Below are positions 35,533 through 45,100 of a stretch of DNA of 63,239 nucleotides, piece by piece (within the stretch, counting starts at the first letter, position 1; each line of letters opens with the position of its first letter). This DNA comes from Clostridiales bacterium. GTDB lineage: Bacteria; Bacillota; Clostridia; Oscillospirales; Acutalibacteraceae. Below the pieces are notes generated by a model that saw only the letters and a list, made by a program, of their open reading frames with translations, was not told the origin of the DNA and did no database searches. The DNA is taken from contig DULI01000006.1 of assembly GCA_012840445.1 (NCBI GenBank), positions 1-63,239 on the forward strand, given 5' to 3'. The translations under genes and the position numbers were made by a program.

Positions 35533-37608
35533 TCAATTTTCCTCTGTGGAATATTTGAACCTTTCGGTTATATCCTGCAACCTCTTGGCCTGCAAATTCA
35601 ACTGGTCGCTGGCCGCAGCACTCTCTTCGGCTGTCGCCGAGTTGTTCTGGGTAACCTTGGCTATCTCTTCGGTACCAATGGCAATGCTCTTGAGCTGAAC
35701 GGTCCTGTTTCTGGAGGATTCCGAAACCTCGGAAATCGCCTTGTTGGTCTTGCCGGCCGCTTCTATAATATCCTTGAAGGCCATAGCAGTTGAATCAGCC
35801 AGGGCCTTGCCCTTTTCTACCGCGGCAAGGGTGGTTTCTATAAGTGTCTGTGTCTGGGCCGCAGCTTCGGCACTCTTTTGGGCAAGATTTCTTACCTCGT
35901 CGGCTACAACGCTGAAACCGGCGCCCACCTTTCCGGCTTTGGCGGCCTCGATAGCTGCATTAAGCGCAAGAATATTGGTCTGGAATGCAATCTCGTCTAT
36001 TTCTTTGATTATGCCACTAATCTTCTTGGAAGCATCATCGATTTCGCTCATGGCAGCAAGCATATTCTGTACTTCGCGGCTGCCAATTTCAAGTTTGGCA
36101 TCAGCGTTCTTGCTGTATTCGTCAGCCATCTGAAGGTTCTTATCATCCTCTGTGGTCTGCTGCAGAAGCGCCTCAATTGACGCGGACAACTGCTCGGATG
36201 CGGCCGCCTGTTCGGTGCTGCCGGTAGCCAGAGCAGCAGCCCCTCTGGACACTTCATTTGAGCAGGCCGAGACTTCTTCGGAAGCCTTCTTAATTTCAAG
36301 CAGTACATCAGAAATGGATTTGCGCATCTTAACAATGGCGTCGTTTATCATCTGGAAGTCGCCGGTAAATTCAGCCAGCTCATAGTTACTGAAATCGTTA
36401 TGCGCCATTCTATCCAATGCCTTAATAATTTCGCTTATGTACTTCCTCATATTGTTGGCGGCAGTTTCTACCGACCTTGCCATAAGCCCAATCTCGGTTG
36501 AATTGTTAACCTTAATGCTGAATTCCTTGTCAGACCCGATATTCAAATCGCCCTTGGCCAATTGTTCCGCAACTTTGGAGGTTTGGACAACGGGATCGAC
36601 TAGGAAGGATTGTGTTACCTTAAAGGCAGACATCATCAGAATAAAGCAAATTACAATAGTAACCAAAATCAGGATAAGTATTAATCTTAAAACCGTTAAG
36701 CTCCTTTCAGAGCTGTCCTTTCCGGCAAATATAGCACCCACGACATTGTCATCTACATCCTTAAGCGGCACATAAGCGCAATCCATTTTCTCGCCGGCAA
36801 TTCTAATGCTGGTCAAATAAGGCTCGCCTTTTTCGAGTACGGTTTTGGCAATTTTAGAACTTAATTTGCTACCGACTTTATGTTTGTCTCCGCCATCTTT
36901 TACCGAGGTATTGGTCAGCACATCGTTGCTGAATATGGATACTTCATATTCGGTTCTTTCTTTATGGTTGTTTACAATTTTAGGTTGATCAAGCCTGTAC
37001 CCTAAAATTACGCAGCCAGACGTGGAGTTGTCAACCTTAACCTTAGCAGCTGCAAGTATTCCGTAATTACAGCCTAAACCCTGGACAAATCCCGACTGGG
37101 TTTTGCCTTTGAGCGCTTCAGTTATCAAATCGGACTTAATTGTATATTCACCTACCGGAGTGCTGGAATGCAAAATATTTCCGTTTGAGTCGGTAAGTAT
37201 AATAAAGTCAGCTATAACCAGACTGTTTTTAATCTGCTCCTGAAGGTGCTTTTTAGTGACATTGTCAACCTTACCGTTGACTAAAATTATGGTATATTGG
37301 GACGCTGCCACGTTTTCAACCTCTGTGATGAGGCTTATCTGCTTGTCAAGCAGTTCGTTGGCGAAAACTGTGGCAGACGCCTTTGTGGCGTCAAGTACAT
37401 TGGTTTTAACCAGGTTTGTCATAATGGGAACGGTAACAGACAAAATTATAACCGCTAACACCAAACAAAGTGTAAATACGGCTGCCCTTACGACATTTCC
37501 AATTTTCATATGGTTAAGCCGGCTTAAAAGTTTCGTTTTGTTTTTTGCTTTCTGGCCGGCTTTTTGGGGGTTAATTTTTTTAACGACATCTGCTTTAGTC
37601 TTTTTCAT
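35533..37608 (-). CDS. methyl-accepting chemotaxis protein
   Basis: This is a transmembrane chemoreceptor of 691 residues that controls the CheA kinase. The order is a basic cytoplasmic N terminus, helix 1 (about 40-65), an extracellular Cache-like ligand domain (about 70-300) and helix 2 (about 305-330). A HAMP region and a long cytoplasmic signalling coil follow, with the hairpin tip [20 protein letters not shown] and [17 protein letters not shown]. The ATG at 37608 is preferred, with GGAGG 10 bases upstream. The ligand cannot be predicted. No other chemotaxis or flagellar gene is in the window. Confidence 0.93.
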   Translation of the reverse strand: MKKTKADVVKKINPQKAGQKAKNKTKLLSRLNHMKIGNVVRAAVFTLCLVLAVIILSVTVPIMTNLVKTNVLDATKASATVFANELLDKQISLITEVENVAASQYTIILVNGKVDNVTKKHLQEQIKNSLVIADFIILTDSNGNILHSSTPVGEYTIKSDLITEALKGKTQSGFVQGLGCNYGILAAAKVKVDNSTSGCVILGYRLDQPKIVNNHKERTEYEVSIFSNDVLTNTSVKDGGDKHKVGSKLSSKIAKTVLEKGEPYLTSIRIAGEKMDCAYVPLKDVDDNVVGAIFAGKDSSERSLTVLRLILILILVTIVICFILMMSAFKVTQSFLVDPVVQTSKVAEQLAKGDLNIGSDKEFSIKVNNSTEIGLMARSVETAANNMRKYISEIIKALDRMAHNDFSNYELAEFTGDFQMINDAIVKMRKSISDVLLEIKKASEEVSACSNEVSRGAAALATGSTEQAAASEQLSASIEALLQQTTEDDKNLQMADEYSKNADAKLEIGSREVQNMLAAMSEIDDASKKISGIIKEIDEIAFQTNILALNAAIEAAKAGKVGAGFSVVADEVRNLAQKSAEAAAQTQTLIETTLAAVEKGKALADSTAMAFKDIIEAAGKTNKAISEVSESSRNRTVQLKSIAIGTEEIAKVTQNNSATAEESAAASDQLNLQAKRLQDITERFKYSTEEN

Positions 37609-37810
37609 TAAAGGCCATCCTCCATACAAAAACAAAATGAAAAATATATGCTCTATTATTATATCGACCAAATTCGCGGTTTAATTAGCAAATTTTATTT
37701 TATAAATATAATTTAGACAAAAGGTATATATAATACATAATGTAGAATAGAAATATTAAAACGCAATATATACAAAAGAAAAACTTTTAAATATAATTAT
37801 TAAAATTCTG

Positions 37811-37839
37811 TTGACAAAAAAATAACAAAATGGTATACT
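37811..37839 (+). promoter_or_regulatory. feoAB promoter
   Basis: TTGACA (37811-37816) and TATACT (37834-37839) are separated by 17 bases, a strong promoter. The expected start of transcription, near 37846, is the first base of operator 1, so a bound repressor would block initiation. Confidence 0.85.
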
Positions 37840-37845
37840 TTAATT

Positions 37846-37863
37846 GGTTAGAAGAAGCTAACC
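37846..37863 (+). promoter_or_regulatory. feo operator 1 (GGTTAG-N6-CTAACC)
   Basis: Perfect 6-base arms GGTTAG and CTAACC flank a 6-base centre, AAGAAG, directly at the start of transcription. The same core recurs in the feoA leader and between feoA and feoB. The half-site resembles that of DtxR/IdeR-type metal repressors, but the spacing differs from their usual box. Confidence 0.8.
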
Positions 37864-37865
37864 GC

Positions 37866-37898
37866 TTTTTAATGGCGGTAAGTTAGCATGCGCTAACT
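37866..37898 (+). promoter_or_regulatory. feo operator 2, in the feoA leader
   Basis: The sequence TTTTTAATGGC leads into AGTTAGC-ATGC-GCTAACT, an inverted repeat with 7-base arms (37881-37887 and 37892-37898). A 32-base stretch, 37866-37897, matches 26 bases of the one before feoB, so it is a copied unit rather than an isolated palindrome. Its centre is 35 bp from that of operator 1. As RNA it could also fold into a hairpin. Confidence 0.75.
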
Positions 37899-37939
37899 GC
37901 TTGCTTAAAAACTACAACCATACTCACGGAGGATTCTGT

Positions 37940-38173
37940 ATGGCAACTTTAAGGGACGCAAGATGCGGCCAGACAGTTAGGGTAAAAAGGCTTCACGGCG
38001 CAGGCCCCGTAAAGCGCAGAATGATGGAAATGGGCATTACCAAAGGGGCAGAGGTATTCGTCAGAAAATACGCGCCTTTGGGCGACCCCATTGAAATCAA
38101 CGTGCGCGGCTATGAACTTGCTATCAGGAAATCCGACGCACAAATGGTCGAGATTGAGCCTGAATTTTCTTAA
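37940..38173 (+). CDS. feoA: ferrous iron transport protein FeoA
   Basis: This small SH3-like cytoplasmic protein of 77 residues supports the FeoB iron(II) transporter. The pattern ATLRDARCGQTVRVKRL, then MMEMGITKGAEVFV and DPIEINVRGYELAIRKSDA, is that of the FeoA core. The ATG at 37940 has GGAGG 6 bases upstream; the frame is open further up without support. It is first in the feo operon, behind two operator copies. A third copy lies between it and feoB. Confidence 0.96.
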   Translation: MATLRDARCGQTVRVKRLHGAGPVKRRMMEMGITKGAEVFVRKYAPLGDPIEINVRGYELAIRKSDAQMVEIEPEFS

Positions 38174-38175
38174 TT

Positions 38176-38207
38176 TTTTTAATGGCCATGAGTTAGCATA
38201 GACTAAC
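38176..38207 (+). promoter_or_regulatory. feo operator 3, between feoA and feoB
   Basis: TTTTTAATGGC is followed by AGTTAG-CATAGA-CTAAC, with the core at 38192-38207. It repeats 26 of 32 bases of the element before feoA (37866-37897) and ends 19 bases before the feoB start. No new promoter is obvious between the genes, so it may act as a second control point or as an RNA element. Confidence 0.75.
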
Positions 38208-38226
38208 CAGTTTCAGGAGGTAAGCG

Positions 38227-40689
38227 ATGTCAATAAAAATTGCGCTGGCGGGAAATCCCAACAGCGGAAAGACCACGCTGTTTAACGCGCTAACGGGCTC
38301 AAACCAGTTCGTGGGAAACTGGCCTGGAGTTACGGTCGAGAAAAAGGAAGGAAAGCTTAAAGGCCATAACGATGTAATTGTCACCGATCTTCCCGGTATA
38401 TACTCCCTTTCCCCCTATACTCTCGAAGAGGTAATTGCGCGGAATTACTTAATAAATGAATGCCCCGATGTTATTCTTAATATCGTCGACGGCACCAACC
38501 TTGAACGCAACCTGTTTTTAACCACACAGCTTTTGGAACTTGGTATCCCTGTAGTTGTCGCCATAAACATGATGGATATAGTACAAAAAAGCGGCGATAA
38601 AATAGACACCAAAAAGCTGTCACATTTGCTCGGCTGCCCTGTAGTGGAGATTTCGGCATCCAAAGGCACCGGCATTATCGAGGCAACAAAAACCGCAATA
38701 TCCGAGGCGAAAAGCAGAAACACACCTTCTCCGGCGTTAAAATTTCCCGAAAAGATAGAAAATGCTTTGCAAATAATCGAAAATACGCTTGGCGGCAGAG
38801 TGCCGGAAAATCAGAAGCGTTTTTTTGCCGTAAAGCTGTTTGAGCGGGATTCAAAAATATCCACGCTCATCAGCAATCCTCCCGATGTTGAACATATAAT
38901 CTCAAAAACTGAATCTGAATTCGACGAGGACAGCGAAAGCATTATCACCAACGAGCGATATGCATATATAACCTCATTTATTAAGGACTGTTACATAACA
39001 AAAGCCAAATTCAAAACCACAACATCTGACAAAATCGACAAGGTGCTTACCAACCGTTGGTTGGCGCTCCCGATTTTCGCGGTGATTATGTTTATTGTCT
39101 ATTTTGTGTCGGTAACTACGGTAGGAACCATTGCCACCGACTGGGCAAACAACGGGGTTTTTGGCGACGGCTGGTACCTGCTTGGCATCGGTTCTTCGGG
39201 TTTTAAAGAGGCTGACTTGCATTATCAAGCAGAGCAGGCCAAAATTGACGCATTTTTGGAAGCGGCTGCAAGCCATGGCATTGATACTGAAGTGATAACC
39301 GAAACCCTCCAAACTGAAAAGCCCGACGAGGCGGCAATAAAAAAATTTATGAATCGGGCTGAAACCGCTGGAGTTACTGCACGGCTTGAAACAGATGATG
39401 AAACCCTGTTAATAACCGCCAAGGACTTTGGAAACGCACTTAAAACCTCCCGGCCAGATCCTTCCGACTACGGGATTTGGGTGCCTGGAGTGCCGGCAAT
39501 AGTTGAAGGCTTACTTAAAAAAATCGGCACCGCGGAGTGGCTGAACGGACTTATACTTGACGGAATTGTCGCGGGCGTAGGAGCGGTTCTTGGGTTTGTG
39601 CCCCAGATGCTTGTGTTGTTTTTATTCCTTGCCTTTTTAGAGGCGTGCGGTTACATGGCGCGCGTGGCATTTATTATGGACAGGGTTTTCCGCAAATTTG
39701 GCCTGTCGGGCAGGTCGTTTATCCCGCTTCTTGTAGGTTCGGGCTGTGGCGTACCGGGTATTATGGCATCACGCACAATTGAAAACGACCGCGACCGCAA
39801 AATTACAATTATTACCACCACATTCATACCCTGCGGCGCAAAACTGCCCATTATCGCGCTAATTGCGGGCGCCATGTTCGGTGGGGCCTGGTGGGTTGCG
39901 CCAAGCGCCTATTTTGTAGGAATTTCGGCAATTGTAATTTCGGGTATTATTCTTAAGAAAACCAGACTGTTTACGGGGGATGTTTCCCCCTTTGTCATGG
40001 AACTGCCGGCATATCGTCTGCCAGCCCTTTCAAATGTGCTGCGCAGCATGTGGGAACGCAGCTGGTCATTCATTAAAAAAGCGGGCACAGTAATACTGCT
40101 TTGCTCAATACTTGTATGGTTTGCCTCCAATTTCGGTATTGTGGACGGGCATTTTACAATGGTGGATGATTTGTCACATGGATTCCTCGCCAAACTCGGC
40201 GGCATTCTGGCCCCCATTTTCGCCCCTCTGGGCTGGGGCAATTGGCAGGCGTCAGTCGCTACCATTGCTGGCCTTATCGCAAAGGAGAATGTGGTCGGCA
40301 CCTTCGGTGTTTTGTATGGATTTGCAGAGGTGGCCGAGGATGGGACCGAAATCTGGAATGCTTTATCCTCCAGCTTCACCGCGATTTCGGCATATTCCTT
40401 TCTTGTATTCAACCTGCTGTGCGCCCCCTGCTTTGCCGCAATGGGAGCAATAAGGCGCGAGATGAACAACGCTAAATGGTTTTGGTTTGCAATTGGCTAC
40501 CAAACATTGTTTGCGTATGCGGTTTCCATGTGCATATATCAGTTCGGCAGCCTGTTTGCGGGCAACGGTTTCGGACTCGGCACGCTGGCAGCATTCATTG
40601 TGGCAGCAGTTGTACTTTACATGCTTATACGCCCGACATGTAGAAATAAGAATCAAAATGCGTACTCTGTTTGCATAGATATAAAGTAA
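38227..40689 (+). CDS. feoB: ferrous iron transporter FeoB
   Basis: FeoB is the inner-membrane Fe(II) permease with a cytoplasmic G domain. The 820 residues begin with the G1 motif GNPNSGKT (9-16), then DLPGIYSLSPYT (G3) and NMMD (G4). A helical region follows, then the two Gate domains with the conserved Cys-containing membrane motifs VGSGCGVPGIMASRTIE and FIPCGAKLPIIAL. A charged insertion with EADLHYQAEQAKIDAFLEA lies between the first helix and the next membrane block, making it longer than many homologues. AGGAGGT precedes the ATG by 5 bases. Confidence 0.97.
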   Translation: MSIKIALAGNPNSGKTTLFNALTGSNQFVGNWPGVTVEKKEGKLKGHNDVIVTDLPGIYSLSPYTLEEVIARNYLINECPDVILNIVDGTNLERNLFLTTQLLELGIPVVVAINMMDIVQKSGDKIDTKKLSHLLGCPVVEISASKGTGIIEATKTAISEAKSRNTPSPALKFPEKIENALQIIENTLGGRVPENQKRFFAVKLFERDSKISTLISNPPDVEHIISKTESEFDEDSESIITNERYAYITSFIKDCYITKAKFKTTTSDKIDKVLTNRWLALPIFAVIMFIVYFVSVTTVGTIATDWANNGVFGDGWYLLGIGSSGFKEADLHYQAEQAKIDAFLEAAASHGIDTEVITETLQTEKPDEAAIKKFMNRAETAGVTARLETDDETLLITAKDFGNALKTSRPDPSDYGIWVPGVPAIVEGLLKKIGTAEWLNGLILDGIVAGVGAVLGFVPQMLVLFLFLAFLEACGYMARVAFIMDRVFRKFGLSGRSFIPLLVGSGCGVPGIMASRTIENDRDRKITIITTTFIPCGAKLPIIALIAGAMFGGAWWVAPSAYFVGISAIVISGIILKKTRLFTGDVSPFVMELPAYRLPALSNVLRSMWERSWSFIKKAGTVILLCSILVWFASNFGIVDGHFTMVDDLSHGFLAKLGGILAPIFAPLGWGNWQASVATIAGLIAKENVVGTFGVLYGFAEVAEDGTEIWNALSSSFTAISAYSFLVFNLLCAPCFAAMGAIRREMNNAKWFWFAIGYQTLFAYAVSMCIYQFGSLFAGNGFGLGTLAAFIVAAVVLYMLIRPTCRNKNQNAYSVCIDIK

Positions 40690-40711
40690 ATATAAATTCA
40701 GGAGGCGGCCT

Positions 40712-40885
40712 ATGTTAACCTTTTTAGCCCAAAATCTCGCAACTATCGTTGTGGGTATAATACTTTTAGCCATTGTGGTATTGATTATCCGAAAACTTAT
40801 AAAAGACAAAAAATCCGGCAAATCCTGTTCCAGCTGCCCCGGGAACTGCCAAAGCTGTCCCGGCACAATATACGATAAAAAGTAA
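40712..40885 (+). CDS. FeoB-associated Cys-rich membrane protein
   Basis: This 57-residue protein has one hydrophobic helix (about 8-26, ending in LLAIVVLIIRK), a basic stretch and a cytoplasmic Cys-rich tail CSSCPGNCQSCPG. It matches the small FeoB-associated family that follows feoB in many Firmicutes. GGAGG is placed 6 bases before the ATG at 40712, which lies 22 bases after feoB. The Cys cluster may handle Fe(II) at the transporter exit. It is too short for routine calling. A strong terminator follows. Confidence 0.9.
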   Translation: MLTFLAQNLATIVVGIILLAIVVLIIRKLIKDKKSGKSCSSCPGNCQSCPGTIYDKK

Positions 40886-40891
40886 ATTTAA

Positions 40892-40921
40892 AGCCAGCGA
40901 ATGAATTCGTTGGCTTTTTTT
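40892..40921 (+). terminator. feo operon terminator
   Basis: AGCCAGCGAA (40892-40901) and TTCGTTGGCT (40906-40915) form a 10-bp stem with one wobble pair and a 4-base loop, followed by seven T. It ends the feoA-feoB-Cys-rich protein operon. Confidence 0.92.
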
Positions 40922-41018
40922 ATCCGGTTTCTACGCGTGGTCAAATAACAGATTTTACATTGCAAATTCTGTATTCTTTTGGTAGAATAATTAAAAAATT
41001 TATTAGGATATGGCTGCT

Positions 41019-41867
41019 ATGAATAACTACAGAAATTTCTACGAAACCCCACAGCTTTTCTTTCACCACGCCATCGACTATAATCCTTTGCCAGAAGACT
41101 TCCAAATGCATCTGCATATACACTATGAAATCTATTGCCTTATTTCAGGCGGCGTAAACTATGTTGTGGAAAACAGAGAATACCCTTTAAAGCCCGGAAG
41201 CATTCTGCTTATTCGCCCCATGGAATACCATATGGCAAAAATTTTAAATAGTGATAAATACGAAAGGTACTGTGTTATATTTCCGGGAGAAATACTGGAT
41301 TTTGTTGACCCGCAGCAAAAACTGCTTGTTCCCTTCAACTCACGCCAATTCGGCAAACCGAACATTTTTACACCCAGCGACTTTTCAGGCGATCATCCCA
41401 TTGAACTGTTCAAAGCAATGTGTGTAAATGATCCTTCGCCCGAAACTAAGCGTACCGCAATACTTTCCAACCTATATGCCCTACTCTGGGAATTGCTAAG
41501 GGCTTATGAAAACAAGGAAAAAGAAAAGGAAAATTCAACACACAGCTTGACCGACCAGATACTTATGTATATAAACAGTCACCTGTTTGACGACATTTCA
41601 ATTCAGAGCATTAGCGAACGGTTTTTTATAAGCCCGTCATACCTGCACCGGCTAATAAAAAATTCCGTTGGAACATCGGTGTGGAAGTATATAATGTTAA
41701 AACGCCTGTCTGTTGCGCAAAACGAAATACAAAACGGCAGTGCAGCAATAGAAGTCTCCAGGAAGTGCGGATTTAAAGACTACTCAGCGTTCTATCGCGC
41801 ATACATAAAGCAATATGGGATATCCCCCACCAATGATCGTATTTCAAATATAAAAGATGAAAAATAA
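41019..41867 (+). CDS. AraC-family transcriptional regulator, cupin type
   Basis: This 282-residue protein has an N-terminal cupin sugar-sensing domain (about 20-125, with HLHIHYEIYCLISGGVNY and LLIRPMEYH). The C-terminal AraC domain (about 180-275) has two helix-turn-helix motifs, SIQSISERFFISPSYLHRLI and IEVSRKCGFKDYSAFYRAYI. The second ATG (41019) is chosen because AGGA is 10 bases upstream; the ATG at 41010 is too close to it. It lies 236 bases before the dockerin-bearing GH43 gene on the same strand and is the natural candidate to control it in response to a plant sugar. Confidence 0.9.
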   Translation: MNNYRNFYETPQLFFHHAIDYNPLPEDFQMHLHIHYEIYCLISGGVNYVVENREYPLKPGSILLIRPMEYHMAKILNSDKYERYCVIFPGEILDFVDPQQKLLVPFNSRQFGKPNIFTPSDFSGDHPIELFKAMCVNDPSPETKRTAILSNLYALLWELLRAYENKEKEKENSTHSLTDQILMYINSHLFDDISIQSISERFFISPSYLHRLIKNSVGTSVWKYIMLKRLSVAQNEIQNGSAAIEVSRKCGFKDYSAFYRAYIKQYGISPTNDRISNIKDEK

Positions 41868-41873
41868 CGTTTT

Positions 41874-41907
41874 AATGGCCTGTCAAAAAGATAGGCCATT
41901 TTTATTT
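41874..41907 (+). terminator. terminator after the AraC gene
   Basis: AATGGCCT (41874-41881) and AGGCCATT (41893-41900) pair perfectly around an 11-base loop and are followed by a T-rich run. The GH43 gene therefore needs its own promoter in the next 190 bases, which are very A/T-rich. I could not choose a single convincing pair of boxes. Confidence 0.85.
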
Positions 41908-42103
41908 AATATTGCAGTAGTATTAGTTCATTATTTGCAATGAATTTATGTAATGATTTACAATAGACATAAGTCGAATATTTTGTTAACATATATATAA
42001 ATATTTAGTAATTAACTAAATATTATGGGGGAATTGTATAATCATCTATTCTACTGCCTAAACATATTCCAACAAAAAACTATTAAGAAAAGGAGAGAAT
42101 CTT

Positions 42104-45100
42104 ATGCGAAAAGCTAAGCCGATTGCTAAGCAGCTAACAGGGCTTTTGCTCGCCGTCTGCCTGTTGTTGTCAAGCTTTCAGGCAGCTTTCTTGGTCAGAG
42201 CTGCGGATGTAATAATTGACCTGCCAAATTATCCTGACATCCGCCTGCCCGATGTCACGCTTGAAAACGGCCTGCTTTGGTACAAACTGGACGAAACCTC
42301 TGGCAAGGCCCAGAACTCAATTCCCGGAGACCTTCCCCGGGCCGCGAACGAGCAGTATGGCGACTGGCGGCCCAACGCCGGCGTCCATGGCGGCGCATTC
42401 CAGTTTGGCGGTGGCAACTACCACCATATCGGAATCACCAAAGACAGGGATTCGAGCGACACATTTTTAAAGGATACATACACAGAGGAAACGGTGGCTT
42501 TCTGGTTCAAACCCGAAAGGCTCGACAATATCCAAATGCTGTATGCCCAGGGAGACCGGATTGGCGGTCTAGCCGTACGCCTCAACGGAGGAATGTTGCA
42601 AGTGAGCGTATCAACAAGCCCCGATTCAGTAACCAGCAGTCCTATCATTTTAGACGACGTCGATGTCTCGGGTTCCCTTAACAAATGGACCCATGTAACG
42701 GTTACATTTGGCAATAGTCTTGCGAGCGTCTACGTAAATGGGGAATTTAAGACCAGCAAAACAACACCCTATCCCGCAATGGGAAGGACCGACAGGTCAA
42801 CCACCATTGGAAACAACCATTCCCGCGCCAACGTATGGGATGACGGGAGCAGTACCCGTGAATTCAAAGGTTTCATGGATGACCTGCGCATTTACAAAAC
42901 GGTAGTCACACCCCAGATTGCCATTCGGGCATTTGACACCTTCGAGGATAAATATGTGCTCGCCGGAACCGAGCAGAGCGAACTGAATCTGCCCAATACT
43001 CTTACCGCATATTTAAGCAGCGAAAAGAGTATCACCGTTCCGGTAACAGCTTGGGTATCTGAACCTGTTTACGACAAAAACACACCCAATGTATATACCT
43101 TTACTCCTACACTAGAACTACCTTCTAATATAATCCTTGGGGAAAGCAATGCTACCATAAAGGTCACAGTATTATCAGACCCCGACGCAGACCCTGAACT
43201 GGTGGCAGCCAAACCCAAGGCCGAAAATGCACTGGCAGAATTCACCGCAAATGAATTTACAACGGCTGAAGATATAATTAATTTAATAACCAACGCAATT
43301 GCCAATCCAAATATCACGGTAAGTTGGGAAAGCGAGCCGGTAATTACCAAGCCCGACGGTATGACCGACGGCAGCATTGTCGGAAAAATCCTTCTCACAA
43401 AGGGTTCCAAGTCCGAAACCGTTGATGTAAATATACCTGTCTACGGTGTAGATGGCGGACTGCGCCTGCGGTATGAATTTGATGACGGCAAGGCTAACGA
43501 CATTTCGGGTAATGACCGCCACGGTGCTACCTACGGCACATTGAAGGACGCCGACGGTATACACGGCAAGGCCATGTATTTCAGCGGTGGATATGTCCAT
43601 ATGCCATCAGATGTAATACAGGATCTTACGAATTTCTCCATCTCGGTATGGATTAACCCGCTTTCCGATTTCCAATACGCCCGCGTATGGGATATTGGTT
43701 CGGGCGAAACCAATTTCTTAAACCTTTGGCTGAGGGATGATACTCAGCGCAAATATTCCACCAACTTCCGTATCAATGAAACTTCTACCACAAGAGTCAC
43801 TGCGGAACAGGCAACTTTCAAAACCGGAACCTGGGTGAACCTTACCGTAACCTATGATGAAAGCGATAATGGGCGGCTTACCCTTTATGAAAACGGTAAT
43901 GTTTTAGTTTCTAAACAGACTAACAGAAAGCTCTCCACTTTAGGGCCTGCCACAAATGCCCTTTTAGGCTGGAGCCAGATGAAAAACGACTATGACTATC
44001 ATGGTTATATGGATGACTTCCGTATATATGATAGAACTTTAACCCCTGAAGAAATAAACAAAATTGTAGACGAAGGTATCGAGAGCCTGTTAAATAAAAC
44101 GGCTGAAAAATTGGACATTGCGGAATTTAACGGCTTTAAACACCTTACCGGCGTGGTTCAGAACCTGTCACTACCCAAGGCAAGTGACATATTGTACAGC
44201 GGCGCGAATATTACCTGGCAATCAAGCGATACTTCAGTAATTTCCAACACTGGCGTAATTGCAGATGTCTCCACTGATTCCACAGCCACCCTTACCGCGA
44301 CACTTACCCGCGGCGGCAAAACGGTAACCAAGGAATTTCAGGTAACGGTCAAGGCCGACCGCACCATTAACCCCGATCCGGTACCTGATGTTATTACGGT
44401 ACCCGGACTGTATCCGGACCTGCCCAGTAGAATATCTGCCAACAACGGCCAGGCAAGCGTAAAGGTAACCTGGGAAACACCCGATCCTAAGCAGTACGCT
44501 GGTGCGGGTGAGTTTACCCTTGAGGGCACTGCGGACGGCAAAAAGGTAACTGTTAAGGTAAAGGTAGATGGCACCCTGTTTACCAATCCTATCATTGGTC
44601 CCGCTTCCCCCGACCCATTCTTCTATTATAAGGACGGATATTATTACTATGTTCGCTCCAGCTATGCGGGGCTGACAGTATCAAAAGCAAAAAGAATTCA
44701 GGACATCGGCCAGGTTCCGCGTGTTGTTGTATACTCAAATTCCACTGCACCGGCCGAAATTAGAAGAAACTGGTGGGCACCAGAAATCCACTTCCTTGAT
44801 GGCAACTGGTACATTTACTGGTCAGCCAACGACGGAAATTCCATAAACCACCGCGTGTACGTGTTAGAGTCTACCGATCCTAACGACGCTCAAGCACCAT
44901 ATGTATTAAAAGGAAGACTTTCTCCCACAAAATATAATGAAACCACTGGCGAGTGGGAGGTCGACCCCGCACAGGATATGTGGTCGATAGACGGCACCGT
45001 GTTTGAAAACAAGGACGGGCGCAGATATTTCCTGTGGTCTGGGTACGACGGCTCGCCAGGCAACTACCAAAAGATATTTATCGCCGAAATGCTCAATCCT

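Noticed and set aside
37871-38196. Mini frames MA-V-S-stop and MA-M-S-stop inside the repeated feo elements
   Set aside because: They arise from the repeat itself (ATGGC.. to TTAG), have no ribosome site and are too short; conservation is better explained by the operator.
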